This document shows positions 35,225 through 44,219 of a stretch of 64,000 bases of DNA, piece after piece. Made by a program: the position numbers and the translations under genes. Positions within the stretch are counted from its first letter, which is position 1. The number at the start of each line of letters is the position of its first letter. The DNA is from Rheinheimera sp. Lineage in GTDB: Bacteria; Pseudomonadota; Gammaproteobacteria; Enterobacterales; Alteromonadaceae. The stretch covers positions 4,696 to 68,695 of the forward strand of contig DMYW01000021.1 in NCBI GenBank assembly GCA_003482455.1, read 5' to 3'. Below the pieces are notes generated by a model. The model had not been told where the DNA came from, made no database searches, and saw nothing but the letters and a program-made list of their open reading frames with translations.

Positions 35225-36859
35225 TCAGAGCCGACTCAAGCCTTGCGCCGCAATTTGCGTCACTAAACTGGCGTTGTCCGGCAACAGCTGCGACAGTTGC
35301 TGCACGTCGTGGCGCAGCTGTGCTTGCAGTTGTTGGCTGCGCAGCCATTCGTGGCTTTTTAGGGGCCGAAGCCAACGCGGCTCAAACCCCATACCATAAA
35401 GTACATAACTGTAACTCGCTGCCGGGAATAATTGCTCGGCATCCGGGAAATCACTGACATCCGGCACTTGGTATTGCCATAAATCCAGCAACTTTGCCAG
35501 CGACGCTGGCACCATGGCGCGTTGCATCTGCCAATACGGCTCGTCGCGCTGGCTCAGCACATAATGCAATTTCAAAAAGTCGATAATGCTGGCCCAGTGT
35601 TTGACAAATTGCTGGTTGATCCGATCCGCCACCCTGCTTCGGGCATTGGCATGCAGTGGCAAGGCTTTGGCGATGGTTTTGGCGCTCCACTCCACCAGCG
35701 CCAAGGCCGACGCTTCCAGCGGTTCGATAAACCCAGCCGCCATGCCGATCGCCATGCAGTTACCAACCATACAACGTTGATAATGGCCTGGGTTTATCTG
35801 TAATTTTTTCACCATCAAGCCATCGAGCAAGGCGTGTTTTTGCTGCGCGCTGGCGCTGGCAAATTGGTGATTGCAAGCGCTTAAGCGGCGCTCGGCATAC
35901 GCCAGAACATTGGCATAGGCTTGCTCGTCGGATAAAAACTCACTGGCGTAGACATGGCCAATGCCGCAGCGATTGGGCAAGCTGATATCCCAAATCCAGC
36001 CGGCCTGTTGCGCCGTGGCCACTGTATTACTAAAGATAGCGCTGGCCGGCGCATCACAAGCGCCACCCAGGTCATACGGCAATTGCAGCGCGAGCGCGCG
36101 GTCGTTGCCTAACATGGCTTTGCAGCTGATAAAAGGTTCGGCCAAGGCGCCGCCAAGCAACAACGACTGAGTGCCAGAACAATCGATATAAAAATCCGCC
36201 TGCAGCAAGCCATGTTGGCTGGTGGTAACGCCTGCGATCTGACCTTGGCTTACCTGCACCTGCGTCACGGTATCGGCGATATGCTCAACACCTAATACCT
36301 GTGTGGCGTGGCGCTGCAGCAAGGCGGCGAACTTACCGGCATTTAAGTGATAGCCGTAGTTCTGCATAAACTGATAGTCCGGCGTGCCGATGGTTTTTGG
36401 CGCTTTGCCGGCCAGACTTAACCGGCCTTGTGGCGTCATCGCCGCCGCATAACTGCCGCGCTCAGCCACTGGGCTATGTAAAAAACTCAAGGCCAATGCC
36501 GTGTCGGGGTAACCAGCCGGCACAGTAAATGGATGCAAGTACGCCTCGTCAGCGGACGCTGCGGCTTGCGGCGCGTGCAGCCAATGCACAAACTTGGAAC
36601 CTTGTTTGGGCGAGACGTCGCAGGCGCGGAAAAATTCGGTTTCGCTAATGCCAATTTTTTGCAGCGTTTGCCGCATCGACGGCCAACTGCCCTCGCCAAC
36701 GCCAATGGTGGGAATGTCAGGCGATTCAATCAGTTGGATTTTGACGCTGGCCGCGATGCCCGCCTGCGCTTTGTGCTCAGCCGCAATCACACACGCCGTC
36801 AGCCACCCTGCGGTGCCGCCGCCGACTATGATCAGTTGTTGTGGCTGTTGCATCTTCAT
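35225..36859 (-). CDS. flavin-dependent tryptophan halogenase-like protein (second copy, divergent)
   Basis: A 544-aa protein from the ATG at 36859 that carries MKMQQPQQLI and the FAD motif GGGTAGW (13-19). A longer upstream frame (to 37015) reads as non-family residues. Lys89 (PKQGSKFVHW) occupies the catalytic Lys place and GVGEGSWPS follows the first block. The WxWxIP segment is WIWDISLP, so the usual Ile-Pro is replaced and the WxW part is kept. This is characteristic of a separate subfamily. It is first downstream of the TonB receptor gene. Substrate and activity unknown; probably paired with the other halogenase-like protein. Confidence 0.82.
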   Translation of the reverse strand: MKMQQPQQLIIVGGGTAGWLTACVIAAEHKAQAGIAASVKIQLIESPDIPTIGVGEGSWPSMRQTLQKIGISETEFFRACDVSPKQGSKFVHWLHAPQAAASADEAYLHPFTVPAGYPDTALALSFLHSPVAERGSYAAAMTPQGRLSLAGKAPKTIGTPDYQFMQNYGYHLNAGKFAALLQRHATQVLGVEHIADTVTQVQVSQGQIAGVTTSQHGLLQADFYIDCSGTQSLLLGGALAEPFISCKAMLGNDRALALQLPYDLGGACDAPASAIFSNTVATAQQAGWIWDISLPNRCGIGHVYASEFLSDEQAYANVLAYAERRLSACNHQFASASAQQKHALLDGLMVKKLQINPGHYQRCMVGNCMAIGMAAGFIEPLEASALALVEWSAKTIAKALPLHANARSRVADRINQQFVKHWASIIDFLKLHYVLSQRDEPYWQMQRAMVPASLAKLLDLWQYQVPDVSDFPDAEQLFPAASYSYVLYGMGFEPRWLRPLKSHEWLRSQQLQAQLRHDVQQLSQLLPDNASLVTQIAAQGLSRL

Positions 36860-37187
36860 TCGCGTCCATCGGTCGTGGCTGGTGGACCGCCGCGAGTTTG
36901 GGCTCGCTTGTGGTGCCACACTAAGTCTGTTTTGTCTGCAAAACTGTTGAACTTTCAACGAATTGCTTAGTTTCGAGCATGCAGTATTTTCTAAAGCATC
37001 ACAAGATGAAGCCAAGGCCCCAGAAAATAATACACGCCAAAGGGCAAGTGAAGGGCAAGCGTGTGGTGACTTGGGTACTTACAGGTACCGGGAGAAGGGC
37101 TGTTTGGACTTTGGGTGCACCACACACCAGCATTTTGTAAGTTGGCAAGGCATCCCGCCTTGCCAACCACTGTCGACTTGCAGCTTC
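36860..37187. other. non-coding gap with 11-bp hairpin
   Basis: About 330 bases between receptor 1 and the second halogenase. It contains a perfect 11-bp hairpin GTTGGCAAGGC/GCCTTGCCAAC (37141-37151 with 37157-37167), 20 bases after the receptor stop. There is no T-run in either direction, so it may limit or stabilise the transcript end. The halogenase promoter may lie in the rest. Confidence 0.5.
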
Positions 37188-40160
37188 TTAGAAGCTGTAA
37201 CGCGCACCCACTGTGTAACGTGGACCGGTTTCGACCAGGCTTAACACCTGCTCTTTGGCACGGCCGTGGACACGGTTGTACTCGTCGGTTAAGTTCAGCG
37301 CATCAACGTACAAGGTCAAACCTTCGACCATCGGCAAGTCATAGCTAATGGACGCGTCGATTTGTGAATAAGCTTCGGTGTATTTCGGGTTGGCACCTGT
37401 GTCTTGACCACGCGAGTTCAAGAACTCATCACGCCAGTTCCACGCGATACGGGCTGACAAACCGTCTTTTTCATAGAAGAACACGGCGTTGGCAGTATCC
37501 GACAGACCGACCAAGGCTGGTTGGTCTTGCAACAAGAAGTTGTTGTATTGCAAGTCGGTGTTGACGATGGTGTAGTTCAAGATACCGCCGAAGCCGGTAT
37601 CGGCGAAGCTATGCTGGATGGCAAATTCCCAACCATCTAACACGCGACCTTCGGTGTCGTTTGACGGCGTGTTGATCTTAAAGATCATCACGTTATCTTC
37701 ACCAGACACACCGCTGATCACGCGACCTGGCACGTTCACACCGGTAGCATTTGGATAGTTAGCGAAGATCCAGTTACGGATAGCGCCCGCATCTGCACCC
37801 ACGGCTGCCAGTGCTTCACGGTATTTTTTACCGTCGGCTGGGTTGGCCAGGTTGTAGATGGTGGACTCGACCACTGTGTTGGCGATCCAGTTTTTGACGT
37901 CTTTGCGGAAGTAACCGACCGACACATAACTGGCTTCGTCGTAGTACCATTCGGTCGACAAATCGAAGTTATCCGATTCCAGTGGCAACAGGTTCGGGTT
38001 TCCTGAAGAACCACCACCACCGGAACGGTTAGCGAGTGTGCCCACCACAGTACCGCCTTGGATCGACACATAGTCTGGGCGACCGATGGTTTTGCTATAC
38101 GCAGCGCGCAGCATCACGTCGTCCGTCAACTCGATGTTGAAGTTGGCGTTTGGCAGCAGGTAGTTGTAGCTACCTTCTTTGGTTTGGAACTCACGGCTGC
38201 CGCTTGGCACTAATGCGATTTCAGTGTCAGCGATCCAGTCAGCGCGGTTGTATGCAGTCACTGCAGATGTAGAAGTAACATCGGTCGTCTCATAACGCAG
38301 ACCAAAATGCACGCCGTAATCACGACCAGCTAAATCCGACTTGAAGTTATATTGCAGATAAGCCGCTTTGGACTCTTCTTTGGTATAACGGTCGGTGTCG
38401 CTGGCGTAGTCAGTTGACGGACAGAAGTTGTTACCGCAATCACCGGTGCCACCGCCTGTGGCATACAGCTCTTTTGAACGAGCGAGCACTTTGCCGAAGT
38501 CCCACATAAAGATGGTGTTCAGTGGGTCAAAGGTTTTACCAGTCACTGACGAGAAATTACCGCCTTTGGCGCTGAACTTGTCGCGAATAGTGTCTTTCGG
38601 GAACCAGGCTGGATCTAAATCACCCGCTTGGCCCACACCACCCCAGTCGTTACGTTGCACGTTGACCGATTGCGAATGGTTTTCGACGTTGGTTAATGAC
38701 AAACCAAAGTCGATGCTGCTGGCGTCATTCAGCGAATATTTACCGCGTACTTGGTACTGGTCGATATCGCTGCGGTTGACATAGTTACCAAACACCGAGC
38801 CCGTCACGCGCATATCTTGTGGCGTAATAGCGTTACCGCCACCGACTGCTAATACCGGCAAGTCGCCAGAGAAATCCGTGGCCGCCGAAGTACGCACAAA
38901 ACCTGCGGTACTTAAGGTGTTGCTGGAACCGTAGATGCTGTTTGGTTTGATTTTCGCGCTGGAATTGTGCGCGTCAAAGTCCAGTTTCAGGTCGTCGTTG
39001 ACTTCCCAAGACAGGTTCAAACCTAACGAGCCACTTTCGTTACGCACGCCATAGTCACCAGCTGCCATCGACAAGTCTTGTTTGCTACCGTAAGTCTCGG
39101 AGTACACCAGTGGTGATGACACTGGGCCGTCGGTCCAGACGTTTTCTGATGGTGCGAAGGTAAACCATGCCGACACGTCATTGTATTGGGTGTCGATATC
39201 GTTACGCATGTAGGTGTAGTCCAGCGTTGCCGTAACGTCTTCCGTCGGCGCGTATTGCAGCACTAACTGACCGTTGGTGCGTTTACGTTGCTGTTCTTCG
39301 AATTTGTAGATGGTGGTTTGTGGTACTGAATAGATATCTGATGCGCCTGGACGGTTCACTTGACCCGTTTGAGGTACACCACCCCACTCAGCCGTGCCGG
39401 CACCCCAGTTGTCATCGACTGTGCCTTTAAAGCTACGCCAGCCAGTACCGACGTTGGCTTGTTGGTTGCCGCTTTCCCGCTCTTGGTAAGAGCCAGACAC
39501 CAACACACCGAATTTGCCATCGGCGTAGACGTTGGAGTACAAACCGGCCAACTCAGGCGTCATGTCGCCTTTTTCGGTTGACGTATCTTCCACCATCGCG
39601 ACATTCAGCAGAGCTTTTTCGCTACCGGCTTGGAATGGACGCAAGGTTTGCACGTTGATAGTTGAACCGATACCACCGGTTGGCAACGTAGCGTCTGAGG
39701 TTTTCGCCACTTCGACACCACGGATCGAGTCCGAGGAAATGTTGGCGAAGTCAAACGAACGCGAGCCTGTCGTGACAGGCATTTGGCGACCGTTTAATGT
39801 CACTAAGTTAAAGTCAGGACCAAAACCACGGACTGACACTTTCGACCCTTCACCGTTGGAACGGTCAATCGATACACCGGTGATCCGTTGCAGCGATTCC
39901 GCTAAGTTGGTGTCAGGAAATTTACCGATATCTTCGGCGGAAATGGCGTCTACAACCCCATCAGCGCTGCGCTTGACGTCCAGTGATTTAATCAGCGATC
40001 CGCGGATCCCCTTTACTTGGATAACTTCGACTTGCTCTTCTTTTTTCGGGCTTGCCGCAGCAGCGTCATCCGCCGCCCACGCTGGCATAGCAACACCCAC
40101 GCCTAGCGCCAGCGACATGCTGGTGGCCAGTTGGGTTTTTCGTAATGTTATTGCTTTCAT
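37188..40160 (-). CDS. TonB-dependent receptor (carbohydrate type), receptor 1
   Basis: A 990-aa outer-membrane receptor. The signal peptide ends at MPAWAADDA, and a TonB-box-like segment VEVIQVKGIRGS is followed by the plug domain (GKFPDTNLAESLQRITGVSI, VRGFGPDFNLVTLNGRQ). The barrel ends with GARYSF, a terminal Phe. The VKGIRGS and NLAESLQRI blocks are typical of the long carbohydrate receptors of Alteromonadales and Xanthomonadales. It probably imports beta-glucan oligosaccharides. Two LacI-type sites lie upstream. It is homologous to receptor 2 at 55276-58239, with the first 120 residues nearly alike. It precedes the halogenase/SapC set. Confidence 0.9.
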   Translation of the reverse strand: MKAITLRKTQLATSMSLALGVGVAMPAWAADDAAAASPKKEEQVEVIQVKGIRGSLIKSLDVKRSADGVVDAISAEDIGKFPDTNLAESLQRITGVSIDRSNGEGSKVSVRGFGPDFNLVTLNGRQMPVTTGSRSFDFANISSDSIRGVEVAKTSDATLPTGGIGSTINVQTLRPFQAGSEKALLNVAMVEDTSTEKGDMTPELAGLYSNVYADGKFGVLVSGSYQERESGNQQANVGTGWRSFKGTVDDNWGAGTAEWGGVPQTGQVNRPGASDIYSVPQTTIYKFEEQQRKRTNGQLVLQYAPTEDVTATLDYTYMRNDIDTQYNDVSAWFTFAPSENVWTDGPVSSPLVYSETYGSKQDLSMAAGDYGVRNESGSLGLNLSWEVNDDLKLDFDAHNSSAKIKPNSIYGSSNTLSTAGFVRTSAATDFSGDLPVLAVGGGNAITPQDMRVTGSVFGNYVNRSDIDQYQVRGKYSLNDASSIDFGLSLTNVENHSQSVNVQRNDWGGVGQAGDLDPAWFPKDTIRDKFSAKGGNFSSVTGKTFDPLNTIFMWDFGKVLARSKELYATGGGTGDCGNNFCPSTDYASDTDRYTKEESKAAYLQYNFKSDLAGRDYGVHFGLRYETTDVTSTSAVTAYNRADWIADTEIALVPSGSREFQTKEGSYNYLLPNANFNIELTDDVMLRAAYSKTIGRPDYVSIQGGTVVGTLANRSGGGGSSGNPNLLPLESDNFDLSTEWYYDEASYVSVGYFRKDVKNWIANTVVESTIYNLANPADGKKYREALAAVGADAGAIRNWIFANYPNATGVNVPGRVISGVSGEDNVMIFKINTPSNDTEGRVLDGWEFAIQHSFADTGFGGILNYTIVNTDLQYNNFLLQDQPALVGLSDTANAVFFYEKDGLSARIAWNWRDEFLNSRGQDTGANPKYTEAYSQIDASISYDLPMVEGLTLYVDALNLTDEYNRVHGRAKEQVLSLVETGPRYTVGARYSF

Positions 40161-40273
40161 TTGGTTTCCCTGTCGACTGTCTTCATGGTAGCAAAGCCGA
40201 AAATGCCTGTGAGAGCACGGCTGCCACTTGCTGTTGCGCTTGTTTGTTTTGGTTGTACCGCCTGACCGCCATT

Positions 40274-40287
40274 TGTAAGCGCTTTCA
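40274..40287. promoter_or_regulatory. LacI-type operator before TonB receptor 1
   Basis: TGTAAGCGCTTTCA, same as the GH1 site, about 115 bases before the receptor ATG. Confidence 0.75.
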
Positions 40288-40369
40288 GAACATTAGTTGA
40301 TTTTTTTTAACGCGTCAATACAAAAAATCTAAAGCAATATAAGTCTATGTTTTAATTAAATTTAATGGA

Positions 40370-40383
40370 TGTAACCGCTTACT
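40370..40383. promoter_or_regulatory. LacI-type operator, variant
   Basis: TGTAACCGCTTACT, a diverged copy in the shared divergent region. Confidence 0.5.
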
Positions 40384-40495
40384 TTTCAAGCATTGCAAGC
40401 AGGTAAAAGGCGACAAAACGCACAGCTCCGACCTGTGCCGAAATTTCCAAAAATTTCATCGATTCTGCTTGCCAAAGCAAGTTCGAAGCGTCTAA

Positions 40496-40509
40496 TGTAA
40501 GCGCTTACA
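40496..40509. promoter_or_regulatory. LacI-type operator before GH3
   Basis: TGTAAGCGCTTACA, a perfect palindrome about 290 bases before the GH3 ATG. Confidence 0.75.
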
Positions 40510-40794
40510 GAAGGTTTTGCGCAGCGGTTGCGTTGAGTCTGTGCGGCATCATTGCTTGTGCTATGGCGCGAACACAGGTGGTCAACGCACAGCGCCTGCG
40601 TGTTACTGACTTGAGTTGCCGAAATGTAGGCTTAGGCAAAGCAGAGGGTACTCGCGCCAGAGCGGATCAGCTAAACCGTGCCAAGGCCTGTCTGTAACAC
40701 CCAAAACATAACAACGCAGCGCTGGTTTTTGGCAAAACTCGCGACTGCGGCTTGCCTTCGGCGAGCAGCATAAACCTGACAGGGAAACACTTTC

Positions 40795-43359
40795 ATGCAA
40801 CATTCTCGCATTCAATGGCTCGCGCTGTGCGTGAGCAGCGCTCTTGCTACAGGTGCCTTGCTGGCTGCCGGTGGCGCCGTTGCGGCCGCCACTCCGACTG
40901 CAGGCAGCGGCAATTTAGCTTTGTGGCCGGCGCAAGCCCCCGCCGTGGCACCTGACGCCGCCCTCGAAGCTCGCATTAGCAAAATCATGGCCGGCATGAC
41001 GCTGAAACAAAAAATTGCCCAGATGATCCAACCGGAAATTCGCGACATCACAGTCGAAGACATGCGCGAATACGGCTTTGGTTCTTATTTAAATGGCGGC
41101 GGCTCCTTCCCTGACAGTAACAAACATGCCAAAGCGGCGGATTGGATCAAACTGGCCGAAGCCATGTATCAAGCATCGATTGATGCCAGTAAAGACGGCT
41201 CAACCATTCCGACTATGTGGGGCACCGACGCGGTGCACGGCCATAACAACGTGATTGGCGCTACGTTATTCCCACACAACATTGGCCTTGGCGCGATGCG
41301 AAACCCCGCGCTGATGGAGCAAGTTGCTGCAGCCACCGCCGCGGAAGTCAAAGTCACTGGCATCGACTGGGTGTTTGCACCGACCGTCGCCGTTGCGCGC
41401 GATGACCGCTGGGGCCGCAGCTACGAGAGCTACTCGGAAGATCCCAGCGTGGTCAAAGCCTATTCAGGCGCCATTGTGCGCGGGCTGCAAGGCGCGCCAG
41501 GCAAAGCCGGCTGGCTGGGTGAAGATAAAGTCATCGCCAGCGTCAAACACTTTTTAGGCGATGGCGGTACCGAACAAGGCATCGACCAGGGCAACAACAC
41601 CGCCAGCGAAGCCGACTTGGTGAAGTACCATGCCCAAGGCTATTACAGTGGCCTCGCGTCCGGTGCACAAACCGTGATGGCGTCTTTTAACAGCTGGCAT
41701 GGCGTGAAAAACCATGGCAACCAGTATTTATTAACCGACGTGCTGAAAGGCCGCATGAGTTTTGACGGCTTAGTGGTCGGCGACTGGAACGGCCATGGCC
41801 AAATTCCGGGGTGCAGCAACGACAATTGCGTCAAAGCCGCACAAGCGGGCCTGGATGTATACATGGTGCCAACAGCAGCGTGGAAAGGCTTATACAACAA
41901 CTTGTTAGCGCAAGCCCAGTCAGGTGAGCTGGCGATGAGCCGTGTCGATGACGCGGTGCGGCGCATTTTGCGGGTAAAAATTCGCGCCGGCTTACTTGAT
42001 GGCAACAGCCCAGCCAAACGCGCGCTTTCCGGCAAAATGGAACTGATTGGCAGCGCCAAACATCGCGCCGTCGCGGCGCAAGCGGTGCGTGAATCGCTGG
42101 TGCTGCTGAAAAACCACGGCGGTTTGTTGCCACTCTCGCCCAAAGCGCGTATTGGCGTCGCCGGTTCGGGTGCCGACAACATTGGCCAACAAAGCGGCGG
42201 CTGGACTATTAGCTGGCAAGGTACTGGCAACACCAACAGTGACTTCCCTGGCGGTAGCTCGATTTACCAAGGCTTAGCAGCGCAAAGCAAAGCCGCTGGC
42301 GGCCAGTTGGAATTGGCCGTTGATGGCAAATTTAAGCAAAAACCGGATGTGGCCGTGGTGGTGTTTGGTGAAGAGCCGTACGCCGAAGGCAACGGCGATA
42401 TCGCCAACCTAGAATTCCAACGCGGCAACAAAGCCGACTTGGCGCTGCTGAAATCGCTCAAAGCGCAGGGCATCAAAGTGGTGTCAGTGTTTTTAACCGG
42501 TCGGCCGCTGTGGATTAACCCAGAACTGAACCAATCCGATGCGTTTGTCGTCGCTTGGCTGCCAGGCTCGGAAGGTGCGGCTGTGGCAGATGTGCTGCTG
42601 CGTGACGCAAGTGGCAAGGTGCAACACGACTTTAAAGGCACCCTGCCCTTTAGCTGGCCACAAAGCCCGACGCAAACCGTCAACCATGGTGATGGCCAAA
42701 CGCCGCTGTTGCCACTGGGTTATGGCTTAACTTATAAGTCCGGTGCCAAAGGCTTGCTCGATAAACCACTGTCAGAGCAAAAACCAGCCGATGCCAAGCT
42801 AGAGTCGTTGGCCTTGTTTGACCGCGCCGCCAAAGCGCCGTGGGGTTTTGGCTTGTTAGCAGCCAAAGGCCAAGATCTGTCGCAAGGCGTAGATTGGGCC
42901 GGTGTCGTCAGCCCGAAACAACGCTTGGGTGCGGTCGAAATTCGCTCCACCGATCGGCGCGTGCAAGAAGATGCGCGCCTGCTGAACTTTGATGGCTCGG
43001 CCTGGGCGGCGGTGTTTTTAGGCAGTAACTTCCCGCGTGATTTACGCGCCTACCCAGAAGCCAAAGCCACGCTGACGCTGGATATCAAAGCAATCAGCGG
43101 TAGCGGGCCACTGGAACTTGGCCTTGGTTGTGGTGATAACTGCCGCGCCAGTGTCGATATTCGGCCGCTGCTGAAAACCGCAAATCAATGGCAAACCGTG
43201 CGCGTGGACTTGGCGTGCTTGAACAAAAACGGCTTTGATTTTGGCCGCGTGCAACAAAGCTTTGTGCTGTCAAGCCAAGCGGCGGCACAAGTGGAAGTGT
43301 CCGACATCCGCTTCGAACCAGGCCAAGCGGCGACGGCGGATTTAAAATGCTCGCCATAA
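40795..43359 (+). CDS. GH3 beta-glucosidase/exo-beta-glucanase, secreted
   Basis: An 854-aa protein with a signal peptide (residues 1 to about 30), a GH3 N-terminal barrel and a C-terminal sandwich. The nucleophile is Asp330 in GLVVGDWNGH; the probable acid/base Glu531 is in EEPYAEGNGD. The family KHFLGDGGT segment is also visible. The last about 160 residues are an extra galactose-binding-like domain of the kind attached to marine ExoP enzymes. It removes glucose from beta-1,3/1,4-gluco-oligosaccharides in the periplasm or at the surface. A LacI-type operator is upstream and a strong terminator follows, so it is a single-gene transcript. Confidence 0.93.
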   Translation: MQHSRIQWLALCVSSALATGALLAAGGAVAAATPTAGSGNLALWPAQAPAVAPDAALEARISKIMAGMTLKQKIAQMIQPEIRDITVEDMREYGFGSYLNGGGSFPDSNKHAKAADWIKLAEAMYQASIDASKDGSTIPTMWGTDAVHGHNNVIGATLFPHNIGLGAMRNPALMEQVAAATAAEVKVTGIDWVFAPTVAVARDDRWGRSYESYSEDPSVVKAYSGAIVRGLQGAPGKAGWLGEDKVIASVKHFLGDGGTEQGIDQGNNTASEADLVKYHAQGYYSGLASGAQTVMASFNSWHGVKNHGNQYLLTDVLKGRMSFDGLVVGDWNGHGQIPGCSNDNCVKAAQAGLDVYMVPTAAWKGLYNNLLAQAQSGELAMSRVDDAVRRILRVKIRAGLLDGNSPAKRALSGKMELIGSAKHRAVAAQAVRESLVLLKNHGGLLPLSPKARIGVAGSGADNIGQQSGGWTISWQGTGNTNSDFPGGSSIYQGLAAQSKAAGGQLELAVDGKFKQKPDVAVVVFGEEPYAEGNGDIANLEFQRGNKADLALLKSLKAQGIKVVSVFLTGRPLWINPELNQSDAFVVAWLPGSEGAAVADVLLRDASGKVQHDFKGTLPFSWPQSPTQTVNHGDGQTPLLPLGYGLTYKSGAKGLLDKPLSEQKPADAKLESLALFDRAAKAPWGFGLLAAKGQDLSQGVDWAGVVSPKQRLGAVEIRSTDRRVQEDARLLNFDGSAWAAVFLGSNFPRDLRAYPEAKATLTLDIKAISGSGPLELGLGCGDNCRASVDIRPLLKTANQWQTVRVDLACLNKNGFDFGRVQQSFVLSSQAAAQVEVSDIRFEPGQAATADLKCSP

Positions 43360-43383
43360 CGCGGCGCTAAGCATAGCGTGAAC

Positions 43384-43415
43384 AAGGCCAGTGGCTTACA
43401 CCACTGGCCTTTTTT
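43384..43415 (+). terminator. intrinsic terminator after GH3
   Basis: AAGGCCAGTGG/CCACTGGCCTT, an 11-bp perfect stem (43384-43394 with 43401-43411) with a six-base loop, in a run ending in TTTTTT. Confidence 0.88.
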
Positions 43416-43661
43416 ATGCGCCAACGCCGACCAATCACGAGCCGCGACGACAGCACTGCGCATTGCAACTTGCCGAACATCGAATACAGCATGAACACGC
43501 CCGCAGCCGCAGCAAGCCCACTGCCGTGGCAAGCGCCGCCTTAGTCGCCGCGATAGCCTGCCACACAAGTCATGGCTTTTTTGAAGGCGGCTTGCACTTT
43601 GCCCTGCAACTTACTATGCCTAAAGCACACGGCCGTTATGCAGACGGGAATGAAGGGGCTC

Positions 43662-44219
43662 ATGCAAGGGATCATTTTTACCGCACTGTCGGACATGGTG
43701 ATTGAAAAACTGGGCATGGCGGTATGGGATCAACTGCTGGATGATGCCAACCTGCCAAGTCAAGGCGCCTACACCAGCGGCGGGCGCTACGACGATAGTG
43801 AATTGCTGGCGCTTGTCGGCTTGCTCAGCGAGCGCAGCGGCATCGCCGCACCCGATTTAGTGCGCAGTTTTGGTGAATACTTATTTGCCAAACTGTACGC
43901 GTCACTACCACCAAGCTTGCAGCATTGCAGCGATTTGCGGCAATTTCTGCTGGTCATTGACAACACCATCCACAAAGAAGTGAAACGGGTGTACCCAGAT
44001 TCCTACCTGCCGAGTTTTTCGTACGATGACAGCGACGCCAACCAACTGACCATGCACTACCGCTCCAAACGTAAACTGTGTTTCGCCGCCGAAGGCTTGA
44101 TCGCGGGCGCCGCCAAGCAGTTTGGTGAAACCGTGCAGATCAGCCACCCCGTGTGCATGCACCAAGGCGCCGACCACTGCTGTTTGATTGTGCATTTTAA
44201 GGCGCAACCCCATGAGTGA
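43662..44219 (+). CDS. hnoX: H-NOX (heme nitric oxide/oxygen binding) sensor protein
   Basis: A 185-aa protein from the ATG at 43662, which has AGGGG five bases upstream and matches the family N-terminus (MQGIIFTALSDMVIEKLG). A frame upstream to 43572 lacks family similarity. The proximal heme His is His104 in NTIHKEV. The YxSxR pyrrole-binding motif is Tyr133-Ser135-Arg137 (HYRSKR). H-NOX proteins bind NO in facultative bacteria and regulate a partner kinase or cyclase. The stop overlaps the start of the histidine kinase by eight bases, so they form one unit. NO (rather than O2) is the likely ligand by analogy with Shewanella. Confidence 0.92.
   Translation: MQGIIFTALSDMVIEKLGMAVWDQLLDDANLPSQGAYTSGGRYDDSELLALVGLLSERSGIAAPDLVRSFGEYLFAKLYASLPPSLQHCSDLRQFLLVIDNTIHKEVKRVYPDSYLPSFSYDDSDANQLTMHYRSKRKLCFAAEGLIAGAAKQFGETVQISHPVCMHQGADHCCLIVHFKAQPHE

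Larger units (their letters stand above)
40161..40794. other. divergent promoter region of TonB receptor 1 and GH3
   Basis: About 630 non-coding bases between divergent glucan genes. It contains three LacI-type operators (listed separately) in an AT-rich stretch (40290-40400), and no other gene. Confidence 0.6.

Noticed and set aside
39532..40191. 219-codon plus-strand frame opposite TonB receptor 1
   Set aside because: Antisense of the conserved plug region; its Ser/Thr/Pro-rich composition is expected from the reverse of the receptor codons.
41643..42236. 197-codon minus-strand frame opposite GH3
   Set aside because: Antisense to catalytic GH3 sequence, no start signal.
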